NCBI GenBank assembly: GCA_002306005.1
Contig: DBRO01000059.1
Coordinates: 24,043-33,169 of the forward strand
Direction: 5' to 3'
DNA: 9,127 bases
Source of the DNA: Ruminococcus sp. UBA1366
GTDB lineage: Bacteria; Bacillota; Clostridia; Oscillospirales; Ruminococcaceae
Position 1 is the first letter of the stretch. Every line of letters starts with the position of its first letter. Shown piece by piece: positions 1 through 5,440 of the stretch. The translations under genes and the position numbers were made by a program. The notes beneath the pieces are model-generated. The model saw only the letters and a program-made list of their open reading frames with translations, ran no database searches and was not told where the DNA came from.

Positions 1-543
1 AAGCATCGCCGCACCGACCAGTGCTGTTAAGCCGCCAACCATGTGGATCGCCGTAGAACCGGCAAAGTCCATATAGCCCTTTTCGACCAGCCAGCCGCCG
101 CTGCCCCATACCCAATGGGCTTCCACCGGATAAATTACCAGCGAAATAATTGCCGAGTACACACAGTAAGAAATGAATTTCGTTCTTTCTGCCATTGCTC
201 CGGAAACAATGGTTGCCGTTGTGGCACAGAACACCAGATTGAAAATAAAGCTGGACCAGTCAAACGACTGATAGTCCGTAAAAATTGTCCAATCCGGTTT
301 ACCGAACAGACCGTGAAAAGTTTCGCCTGTCAATAAGCTAAAGCCGAGTAGCATGAAGACCACAGTACCGATACAGAAGTCCATCAAGTTCTTCATGATG
401 ATATTGCCGGCGTTCTTTGCACGGGTGAATCCGGTTTCCACCATTGCAAAGCCGCATTGCATGAAGAATACCAGTGCGGCACCGATCAAGAACCATACGC
501 CGAATACCTGACCGTCAATCGCTTCTAAGATATTCGCATCCAT
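1..543 (-). CDS. amt: Ammonium transporter (Amt family), N-terminal part, runs off the left edge
   Basis: This gene starts at 543 and reads leftward off the window, giving the first 181 codons without a stop. The protein imports ammonium through a trimeric membrane channel. Visible family features are an early helix with the MQCGFAMVETG block (28-38), the RAKNAGNIIMKN block (41-52), the AERTKF turn (118-123), the WVWGSGGWL segment (144-152) and DFAGSTAIHMVGG (159-171). H167 in the last block is the first of the pore's twin histidines. Several hydrophobic helices alternate with short loops, as expected. The ATG follows a strong GGAGG site. The family is about 400-450 residues, so roughly 40 percent is present. 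Its leader carries a terminator and ANTAR-like hairpins (617-664), suggesting control by antitermination in response to nitrogen state. A glnK/PII gene often follows amt but would lie outside the window. The identification is secure; the regulation is inferred. Confidence 0.96.
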   Translation of the reverse strand, partial: MDANILEAIDGQVFGVWFLIGAALVFFMQCGFAMVETGFTRAKNAGNIIMKNLMDFCIGTVVFMLLGFSLLTGETFHGLFGKPDWTIFTDYQSFDWSSFIFNLVFCATTATIVSGAMAERTKFISYCVYSAIISLVIYPVEAHWVWGSGGWLVEKGYMDFAGSTAIHMVGGLTALVGAAML

Positions 544-616
544 AACGCAAACCTCCAATAATATGAATAATATTTATAATCATCTCGCCGGGCTTTGCCG
601 GCAATGTGATTACCGC

Positions 617-664
617 AATAAAAAACAAGAATGCCAGAAGAACTCTCTTCTGACACCCTTGTCA
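617..664 (-). promoter_or_regulatory. Candidate ANTAR-target dual hairpin overlapping an intrinsic terminator in the amt leader
   Basis: On the minus strand the leader can fold in two exclusive ways. In one, bases 627-660 form a 14-pair hairpin (a few G-U pairs, loop AGAGTT) followed by GTTTTTTATT: an intrinsic terminator. In the other, 651-664 form P1, TGAC-AAGGGT-GTCA, directly followed by P2, GAAG-AGAGTT-CTTC (637-650). Both alternative loops are hexaloops with A at position 1 and G at position 4, the signature of RNA bound by ANTAR-domain antiterminators such as EutV and NasR. P1 consumes the 5' half of the terminator stem, so binding of P1/P2 would allow read-through into amt. The element begins about 15 bases after the predicted transcription start. 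The pairing is directly visible; the ANTAR assignment is by motif. P1 is only 4 pairs and there is no unpaired linker, which is a weakness. No ANTAR protein gene is in the window. Confidence 0.68.
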
Positions 665-685
665 TCGTTGATTGAGTATGCTATG

Positions 686-714
686 ATTATATACGTGGCA
701 AATAAAATCCGCAA
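686..714 (-). promoter_or_regulatory. Sigma-A type promoter of amt
   Basis: On the minus strand, TTGCGG (709-714) and a consensus TATAAT (686-691) are separated by 17 bases. Transcription would start near 679 and give a leader of about 135 bases that contains the terminator/ANTAR-like element. It is the best promoter-like sequence upstream of amt. Confidence 0.7.
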
Positions 715-796
715 TATTCCGAAAAAAACTTTGTGCATAAAAGATATTGTTCAGGGAATACAGCCGCCTTTCTCTGTATCTTTCCTACAAAAACTT

Positions 797-848
797 GCTA
801 AGCGCGCATTAATTTTTCGTATTCCTCGCTAAGAACTCATTAATCTTT
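797..848. repeat. Two direct repeats GCTAAG-N4-CATTAAT, 31 bases apart
   Basis: The pattern GCTAAG-N4-CATTAAT occurs at 797-813 and again at 828-844, each followed by a T-rich stretch. The 31-base spacing is about three helical turns, so two bound protein units would face the same side. The repeats lie about 120-170 bases upstream of the predicted amt start and about 170-220 bases upstream of the rightward promoter. They may be binding sites for a shared regulator, but this rests only on the repetition. I see no convincing gene between 544 and 1268. Confidence 0.4.
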
Positions 849-934
849 GTTTTTTTGAAGAAGATTCATCAGCATTTTGTGGCTACCGATTCGTGCAACG
901 TCTTTCCTTATCCAACATCACAAAATTTCGATAT

Positions 935-967
935 TTTTGTAATTCATATTTGTATGTTATTACAAAA
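935..967. promoter_or_regulatory. Nine-base inverted repeat TTTTGTAAT-N15-ATTACAAAA
   Basis: A perfect 9-base dyad (935-943 and 959-967) lies in AT-rich DNA. Its centre, near 951, is about 66 bases upstream of the predicted start of the rightward promoter at 982-1010, a usual place for an activator site. It does not fit the 17-base TGTNA-N7-TNACA spacing of GlnR/TnrA sites. The AT-rich composition means chance cannot be excluded. Confidence 0.35.
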
Positions 968-981
968 TCAAAGTCGAGCCC

Positions 982-1010
982 TTGCATTTCATGAAAAACA
1001 ATGCTATTAT
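982..1010 (+). promoter_or_regulatory. Sigma-A type rightward promoter
   Basis: TTGCAT (982-987) and TATTAT (1005-1010) are separated by 17 bases. A start near 1017 would produce RNA that runs through consecutive hairpins into the terminator at 1094-1132 and, on read-through, into the response-regulator gene at 1269. Both hexamers differ slightly from consensus, in an AT-rich stretch. Confidence 0.5.
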
Positions 1011-1016
1011 TTTTTT

Positions 1017-1132
1017 AAATCAGATAATGTATTCCGGTTGGCAATTCTTTTGTGTATGTCCTTTTCGAAGAATTGTTCAAGATTGCAGCTTGAGGGTGGA
1101 GAGCTATTTAGCTCTTTGCCCTTTATTTTTTT
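1017..1132 (+). ncRNA. Candidate structured RNA: attenuated leader or small RNA
   Basis: From the predicted start near 1017, three hairpins follow almost end to end. The first pairs 1042-1049 with 1068-1075 (CAATTCTT/AAGAATTG). The second pairs 1077-1081 with 1089-1093 (TCAAG/CTTGA). The third is the terminator stem 1094-1121. With a good terminator about 115 bases from a promoter and the next gene not starting until 1269, this could be a free-standing small RNA or a leader with regulated termination. I recognise no riboswitch core, T-box or peptide leader in it. No ANTAR-type A1/G4 hexaloop pair was found here, unlike the amt leader. Confidence 0.35.
1094..1132 (+). terminator. Intrinsic terminator upstream of the response-regulator gene
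   Basis: Bases 1094-1106 pair fully with 1109-1121 (13 pairs including three G-U; the apex probably opens to a small loop), followed by TTATTTTTTTA. No gene on the plus strand precedes it, so it ends either a small RNA or a regulated leader. Confidence 0.7.
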
Positions 1133-1202
1133 ATCCGTCAAAAAAATGCGTTTTTACCGGGTATCAAAGCAAATTCCGGGATGGAATTTATATTGTAACG
1201 AA

Positions 1203-1245
1203 AACAAGCAATGACGCTTCCGGACCCGGGCGACCGTTGCTTGTT
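1203..1245 (+). other. Inverted repeat just before the regulator's ribosome binding site
   Basis: AACAAGCAA (1203-1211) is the exact reverse complement of TTGCTTGTT (1237-1245). The 25-base interior is unusually GC-rich for this region and can pair further (CGC with GCG). CTTTT follows, then the ribosome binding site at 1257-1263. It could be a second weak terminator, an mRNA-stabilising hairpin or a translation-control structure. Confidence 0.45.
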
Positions 1246-1268
1246 CTTTTGATTGTGAGGTGAATACC

Positions 1269-1970
1269 ATGAATCAGTTTGTCATTCTATTTCTGTATAA
1301 AGATATCAACATCAAAGTCAGCATCAGCTATCTGCTGAAGATGAACGATTACTTCGTGCAGTGCATCCGCACGGATAAAAAAGCCTCTTTGTATAAGCTG
1401 GGGGACTTCTCTCCTGATCTGATTTTAATGGAATTTCGCCCCGAAAACACTGAGGATTACTCCGTACTGCACGAATTGCATCTGGATTTTGATATCCCGA
1501 TTCTTGCCATTTCCCGCGATACCACCGAGGCGCACAAAGTCAAAGCGCTGGATGGCGGCGCAGATGATTTTATCCAAATTCCCTATCAGGAGCAAGAATT
1601 TCTTGCACGCGTACGGGTATGCCTGCGGCGGCGTCAACGCCAACGCGCCGCAGTGAAAAAATACCGGTTTAAAAATTTTATTGTAGACTTTGATGCCAAA
1701 GAGGTTTATCTTTCCGGGCGTAAGATTTCACTGACCAAACATGAATACCGCATTGTCTGCCTGTTGGCAAAGAACGCGGGAAAAGTGCTGACCCACGATT
1801 ATATCGTACATAATGTTTGGGGCAGCAACCCCATTAAAGCGGCAAATATCCTACGGGTAAATATGACCAATATCCGGCACAAACTGCACGATACCAAAGA
1901 AACCGGATTGATTCAAACCATCATCGGTGTCGGATATAAAATGCCGGCCGCCAACGAACGCAGCTCCTGA
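1269..1970 (+). CDS. OmpR/KdpE-type regulator with a degenerate receiver domain
   Basis: This is a 233-residue DNA-binding regulator. ATG 1269 is preferred because GAGGTGA (1257-1263) lies 5 bases before it; an in-frame GTG at 1260 falls inside that site. Residues 1-118 form a receiver-like domain and 135-230 an OmpR-type winged helix, with the conserved LTKHEYRIVCLL segment, a recognition helix around 195-207 and the terminal GVGYKM wing. The receiver active site is altered. The phospho-accepting position in PDLILMEF is E55, not Asp. The Lys of the usual GADDYxxKPF block is I104 (GADDFIQIPY). Only one acidic residue (D12) remains in the N-terminal pocket, while the Ser/Thr position is kept as S82. 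Phosphorylation by a histidine kinase is therefore unlikely, and E55 may mimic the active state. No kinase gene adjoins it. It is divergent from amt, so amt is a possible but unproven target. Confidence 0.9.
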   Translation: MNQFVILFLYKDINIKVSISYLLKMNDYFVQCIRTDKKASLYKLGDFSPDLILMEFRPENTEDYSVLHELHLDFDIPILAISRDTTEAHKVKALDGGADDFIQIPYQEQEFLARVRVCLRRRQRQRAAVKKYRFKNFIVDFDAKEVYLSGRKISLTKHEYRIVCLLAKNAGKVLTHDYIVHNVWGSNPIKAANILRVNMTNIRHKLHDTKETGLIQTIIGVGYKMPAANERSS

Positions 1971-1979
1971 TTTTTTAAC

Positions 1980-2021
1980 AAAAAGAACCGCCTGTGGTGC
2001 TGCCACAAGCGGTTCTTTTTT
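1980..2021. terminator. Bidirectional intrinsic terminator between convergent genes
   Basis: AAAAAGAACCGC (1980-1991) pairs with GCGGTTCTTTTT (2009-2020). The stem continues past one C-A mismatch into TGTGG/CCACA with a 5-base loop. T-runs lie on both strands, so the element can end transcription of the regulator gene from the left and of the secreted hydrolase gene from the right. Confidence 0.92.
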
Positions 2022-2050
2022 AGGAAAAAGGAAGTTTGTTATTTCAAAAA

Positions 2051-3763
2051 CTAGCGATGCTTTTTCCCGGATGCTGTGACGACAGCCGCCGAAATTGTAC
2101 AAAGCAAGAGTAATCCAGCTGCGGCGCTGCCTGTTTTTGCGCTGTCACTATCTGCCTCCGAATGACCGGCATTGTTATCAGTATTGGCATCCGTATCCTG
2201 TGCCGCATTGCCGCTGTTTACACCGGGATCCTCATCGGAACTGTTGTTTGCCGGTTCACTATCAGAACCACTGGAGTTGTTCGAAGACGCTCCGGAAGGT
2301 TCTTCGGAAGGTTCTTCCGATTCCTCCGGCAAGTACTCTTTCAACACGGAAGCAATTACACCATATCCGGTTTCGTTGGGATGCAATCCGTCAAACACCA
2401 AATCCGGATCACAGTAACCATCTTCCTGTACAAATTGCGAATAAGCATCCACATACTGTGCGTAATCATACCGCTCTGTCATGGCTTTCAGCGCCGTATC
2501 CAAATTCACAATTAGATCCTGCGCATTGGTATAAAACACAGGCGTAGTGGGCAGCACGCTGATCACCACAATGCTTGTGTCCGGCAATGCAGTGTGAATC
2601 GCATCAAACATGGTTTCGTAATTGGCAACGATCTCCTCCGCAGTGAGCCCGTGTCCAATATCATTGATCCCGCAAAGGAACACCACTGTGTTGTAATTTC
2701 CACGAGTAATATCGCCGATTCTCGGCACCAATTCCTCCGTTGTTTGTCCGCCGATACCGTAGTTTACGCAATCTGTTCTATCCAGAATTTCGTTCCAGTC
2801 CCCGTATCGCAGCAATGCATTTTGCACAATACTGTCACCAATAAAAGCAATCCCCTCCGTGGGACGATCCCACGTTCCATCGGTTGTATCCACCGGTTCG
2901 CCCTCGCCTGCAAAATATGCAATCCGGTTCAGTGTGACTTCGCTGTTTGTAGCGGAATACGCAAGAATTTCATCCAACCGCGCGAAATTAGTTCCAAACG
3001 CCGCCGCAACACTTTCGTATGCGTAAACGGAATACTGCTTGCCGTTTTCTGCCGTGCCGATTTCATCCGGATAAACCGCTGCCCACTGCGTTGCACCGGA
3101 TGCGCTGGAAAACGCTAAATAAATGCCATCCTCCGCACCGGTGTATTCCACATAAAAATAGCTGCCCTCATTGATCTGCGCCGCATCAAAATCCCCGCCG
3201 ACGTGTTTGGTATAAAAGAACGTTAGATTGGTATCTTTTGCAGTGGCACTCGCTGATCCTTTATAGAGCAAAGCATCCGCATGGAGGTCATCTTCCAACG
3301 GCGTGCCATACCACGACACTTTTGTGATTGTCACAGGTCCGGTGGTACTGCCGGTACAAATTGCATCTACATCGGTAAAATCCGCCGTGCCGTAAGCTGC
3401 TTCACACGCATCATAGCGAAAACGCGAGTAATAGCCCTCTGCTGTCGTACCGGTTTCCGTCGCCGTTACGCTTGCCCATTTTTCCGTGGCCCATTCGGAA
3501 AACGCCAAATACACGCCATTTTCCGTACCGGTGTATTCCACTTCAAAATAGCCGCCCTCCGTAATCAAATACGGATCAAAATCGCCATTGGCATTGGTTG
3601 TGTACGTGGATGTTCCCAGTGTCCATTCAGCGCCGACTGCCGTGCTGCCACTATACAGCACTGTTTCTTCCAGTGCGGTCTCCGCAGCCGCCGAAACACT
3701 CACCGCGCACAGTCCCACACACACCGAACAAATGCCCGCCGTGAGTCTTTGTAAGATTTTCAT
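2051..3763 (-). CDS. Secreted, surface-anchored SGNH/GDSL hydrolase with duplicated N-terminal domain
   Basis: The 570-residue product has a signal peptide (Lys/Arg start, hydrophobic core, AxA-type cleavage near residues 24-26). Two related ~120-residue domains follow (about 35-153 and 165-286), then an SGNH hydrolase domain (about 303-478). An acidic Ser/Asn/Glu/Pro stalk (480-542), a hydrophobic helix and a basic GKKHR end complete it. Catalytic blocks are clear: GDS with nucleophile S311, YGIGGQ (335-340), GIND with N367, and DGLH with D458 and H461. Such enzymes remove acyl groups, often acetyl esters of polysaccharides; the substrate here is unknown. The duplicated domains may bind carbohydrate, but I do not recognise the family. 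ATG 3763 is chosen because AAGGGATGG precedes it; an upstream in-frame ATG at 3781 has no comparable site. The tail SAKTGS resembles a sortase signal but lacks the Pro of xPxTG, so anchoring may be by the helix alone. Confidence 0.92.
   Translation of the reverse strand: MKILQRLTAGICSVCVGLCAVSVSAAAETALEETVLYSGSTAVGAEWTLGTSTYTTNANGDFDPYLITEGGYFEVEYTGTENGVYLAFSEWATEKWASVTATETGTTAEGYYSRFRYDACEAAYGTADFTDVDAICTGSTTGPVTITKVSWYGTPLEDDLHADALLYKGSASATAKDTNLTFFYTKHVGGDFDAAQINEGSYFYVEYTGAEDGIYLAFSSASGATQWAAVYPDEIGTAENGKQYSVYAYESVAAAFGTNFARLDEILAYSATNSEVTLNRIAYFAGEGEPVDTTDGTWDRPTEGIAFIGDSIVQNALLRYGDWNEILDRTDCVNYGIGGQTTEELVPRIGDITRGNYNTVVFLCGINDIGHGLTAEEIVANYETMFDAIHTALPDTSIVVISVLPTTPVFYTNAQDLIVNLDTALKAMTERYDYAQYVDAYSQFVQEDGYCDPDLVFDGLHPNETGYGVIASVLKEYLPEESEEPSEEPSGASSNNSSGSDSEPANNSSDEDPGVNSGNAAQDTDANTDNNAGHSEADSDSAKTGSAAAGLLLLCTISAAVVTASGKKHR
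2906..3661 (-). repeat. Two tandem copies of an N-terminal domain in the SGNH hydrolase
   Basis: Copy 1 spans about 3305-3661 and copy 2 about 2906-3271. Both contain GDFD, an (I)xEGxYFxVEYTGxExGxYLAFS core and an A(Y/F)GT motif at matching distances. The DNA still shares short identical runs such as ACCGGTGTATTCCAC (plus strand), so this is a fairly recent or constrained internal duplication. The fold is predicted to be beta-rich from alternating hydrophobic and aromatic residues. Confidence 0.8.
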
Positions 3764-3783
3764 AAAACCATCCCTTCGCATTC

Positions 3784-3825
3784 GTTATATTAGCTAAATA
3801 TAACTTAATTTAACTAAAGTATAAC
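3784..3825. promoter_or_regulatory. Operator-like dyad and direct repeat at the hydrolase promoter
   Basis: Bases 3784-3804 form a perfect 8-base dyad, GTTATATT-N5-AATATAAC. Its right part, TTAGCTAAATATAAC (3790-3804), recurs as TTAACTAAAGTATAAC (3810-3825), 20 bases away (two helical turns). The second copy covers the predicted -10 box and the first lies in the leader before the ribosome binding site. This arrangement suits a repressor; the Xre-type protein encoded directly upstream is an obvious candidate, which is inference. Confidence 0.5.
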
Positions 3826-3847
3826 GCAAAGGAATCGTTTTGTACAA
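3819..3847 (-). promoter_or_regulatory. Promoter of the secreted hydrolase gene
   Basis: On the minus strand, TTGTAC (3842-3847) and TTATAC (3819-3824) are separated by 17 bases, giving a start near 3812 and a leader of about 50 bases. No terminator is visible between the upstream regulator's stop (3881) and this promoter, so read-through is also possible. Confidence 0.6.
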
Positions 3848-3880
3848 CAAGCATTACTTGAAATTGATAAAAATTTATGA

Positions 3881-4855
3881 TTATGACGAAGATTTTTGTT
3901 TTAATACCGCCCGCGACTTTTCCAGAAATTCTGATTTTACGGGTTCCGTTAAGTAATATGCAACATTGCGCTGTTCTTCTTCCGCAGTAATCAGCTCCAC
4001 ATTCTGCATTGCAATTTTTGCAAGGCTGGGCGCATCCACATAGCATGCCAAAATATGCACCTGTCGAAAATCCCGTACCTTGTCATAATGTAATACCGCA
4101 AGCCGACTAACCGTGGGCTGATCAACAAAACAAGCCAAATTGCACACCTGCGAAAACTGTTCCACCGTTTTGGCGTTGGCATTTACCAGCCGGATCAGGC
4201 AATCCCGTTCAACAAAACACGCAATATTACACACCTGCGTAAAGCTCTCTGCTTTTGTAAAATTCGATACCATCCTGCTAAGCACTGTCGGCTCCATCCG
4301 ATACGCAATCTCGCAAAGCTGCGCAAAACTGCTGACTTTTTCTGCATTTGCCGCTGCCAATGCATTCAGCGTTGGTGCATCAATATAGCTGGCAATCGCG
4401 CACACCTGCGAAAAGCTTTCCGGCAAGTGCAAATTTTTCCGTACCAGCTTACTCAGCACTTCTTCCTCCAAATAGGGCGCCGCACCGATCATCTGGTCAA
4501 AGCTCCGGACGTTGATTTCGGATCGTTCAATGGCCTCCAGAACTTCATTGGGTTTGACAATCGAAATAATTTCCAGCAAATCCGCCGCATCATGGTTTTG
4601 CATCAAGTTCCGGATCGCCCTTGTCTGTCGTTCGTTCTGCAAAATTTCATCAATACTGACCCGATACAACTCAGCGATTCGCACCAAGTTAGATAAATCA
4701 GGCATAGTTTTCCCACGTTCCCAGTAACTCACCGCCTGAAAACTAATGCCCAGCTGCTCTGCGACCTCCATCTGTGTTAGGTTCGCCTTGCGCCGAAACC
4801 CCGCCAGCCGCTTGCCGGTTTCCACCATATCAAACACTGCCCTGCCCCTTTCCAC
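3881..4855 (-). CDS. Xre-type HTH regulator fused to a ~29-residue helical repeat array
   Basis: The product is 324 residues. An Xre/Cro-type helix-turn-helix occupies about residues 13-72 (LTQMEVAEQLGISFQAVSYWERG core). From about 89 to 290 the protein consists of roughly seven repeats of 28-29 residues, followed by a partial one. The consensus is (S/Q)FxQ(V/L)CxIAxY(V/I)(D/E)xPxLxRL, which predicts two helices per repeat and an alpha-solenoid. The period is shorter than TPR (34), so this is not the TPR sensor array of PlcR/Rap-type regulators. Repeats 4-6 carry regularly spaced Cys/His pairs (C209/C213, C238/C242, H267/C271). The start is GTG 4855: AAAGGAA lies about 6 bases upstream and a strong promoter ends just before it. 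ATG 4828 is an alternative with a poorer site. The gene lies directly upstream of the secreted hydrolase gene, which it may regulate. The ligand or signal is unknown. Confidence 0.88.
   Translation of the reverse strand: MERGRAVFDMVETGKRLAGFRRKANLTQMEVAEQLGISFQAVSYWERGKTMPDLSNLVRIAELYRVSIDEILQNERQTRAIRNLMQNHDAADLLEIISIVKPNEVLEAIERSEINVRSFDQMIGAAPYLEEEVLSKLVRKNLHLPESFSQVCAIASYIDAPTLNALAAANAEKVSSFAQLCEIAYRMEPTVLSRMVSNFTKAESFTQVCNIACFVERDCLIRLVNANAKTVEQFSQVCNLACFVDQPTVSRLAVLHYDKVRDFRQVHILACYVDAPSLAKIAMQNVELITAEEEQRNVAYYLTEPVKSEFLEKSRAVLKQKSSS
3986..4591 (-). repeat. Tandem ~87-base coding repeats forming the solenoid of the Xre-type regulator
   Basis: The repeat units start at residues 89 (degenerate), 118, 147, 176, 204, 233 and 262. 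On the plus strand CACACCTGCG recurs at several units (around 4143, 4235 and 4401), marking the conserved QVC segment at DNA level. The regular period with modest divergence points to growth by internal duplication. Confidence 0.8.
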
Positions 4856-4874
4856 GCTCGGTTCCTTTTCTATT

Positions 4875-4903
4875 ATCGTATCACAAGAAAATTTTCATGT
4901 CAA
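4875..4903 (-). promoter_or_regulatory. Strong promoter of the Xre-type regulator gene
   Basis: A consensus TTGACA (4898-4903) and TACGAT (4875-4880) lie 17 bases apart on the minus strand, with a start near 4868, only about 13 bases before the GTG. The spacer contains the perfect palindrome GAAAATTTTC (4887-4896), a possible site for autoregulation. This promoter supports the GTG start and shows that the gene need not depend on rlmH transcription. Confidence 0.8.
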
Positions 4904-4954
4904 GCCAAGACCGCTAATCCTGCTAAACCCGTTGCGAATAAAATAATTCCATCC

Positions 4955-5440
4955 TCACTTATGATACTTCGCATTGCCCAAAATAGAAAATGCGCGATAA
5001 AGCTGTTCAAGCAGCATCAACCGCGCAAGCTGATGCGGAAAGGTCATTTCACTCATAGACAGCCGCAAGTCCGCCCGTTGCTTTACTCGTGGAGAAAGCC
5101 CATAGGACGAGCCAATGATAAAATAAAACCGGCTGCTTGTTCGCAGCACGGTTTCTTCCAGCAACGCCGCCAGCTGCTCGCTGTGCATAGACTTTCCCTC
5201 AATACAAAGTGCAGCGCAAAATGCAGGCGCAGCATTTACTTTCTCCAAAATTCCGCCCGCCTCCTGCTCCAGCGCCGCAGCGATTTCCTTTTCGGATGGA
5301 CGCTCCGGCAAGCGGCTTTCCGCCAGCTCCGTGACACGTATTTCACAAAACGCACCCAGCCGTTTGAGATATTCCGCACAACCCTCCCGCAGGTAGGATT
5401 CTTTCAATTTTCCCACGCAAATAATTTCCGCCCGAATCAT
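4955..5440 (-). CDS. rlmH: 23S rRNA pseudouridine-1915 N3-methyltransferase
   Basis: RlmH is a SPOUT-class enzyme that uses S-adenosylmethionine to methylate pseudouridine 1915 in helix 69 of 23S rRNA on assembled ribosomes. The 161-residue length matches the family (about 155-160). The C-terminal SPOUT knot is clear: FYFIIGSSYGLS (105-116), LSMSEMTFPHQLARLMLLEQLYRAF (127-151) and the terminal YHK. The cofactor loop usually reads IGGxxG; here it is IGSSYG, with Ser at 111. ATG 5440 overlaps the stop of the upstream hydrolase gene as ATGA, so the two are probably translationally coupled; a GGTGG site lies just upstream. Adjacency to a YycJ-type gene is also known in Bacillus. An in-frame upstream start at 5461 would add seven residues and has no support. 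Confidence 0.95.
   Translation of the reverse strand: MIRAEIICVGKLKESYLREGCAEYLKRLGAFCEIRVTELAESRLPERPSEKEIAAALEQEAGGILEKVNAAPAFCAALCIEGKSMHSEQLAALLEETVLRTSSRFYFIIGSSYGLSPRVKQRADLRLSMSEMTFPHQLARLMLLEQLYRAFSILGNAKYHK

Noticed and set aside
935..967. Reading the dyad as a GlnR/TnrA nitrogen box
   Set aside because: The half-site spacing is too long (N15 between TGTAAT and ATTACA) for the 17-base consensus.
1017..1132. A second ANTAR-type element in the regulator's leader
   Set aside because: The hairpins there have loops of 18 and 7 bases or a very small apex, and none gives the A1/G4 hexaloop pair.
563..1263. Several open frames of 89-119 codons in the amt-regulator intergenic region
   Set aside because: Their translations show no recognisable domain, they overlap the promoter and hairpin elements, and they lack convincing ribosome binding sites.
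2095..3797. Long plus-strand open frames opposite the SGNH hydrolase gene
   Set aside because: They are antisense shadows; the minus-strand frame has a signal peptide, catalytic blocks and an anchor region.
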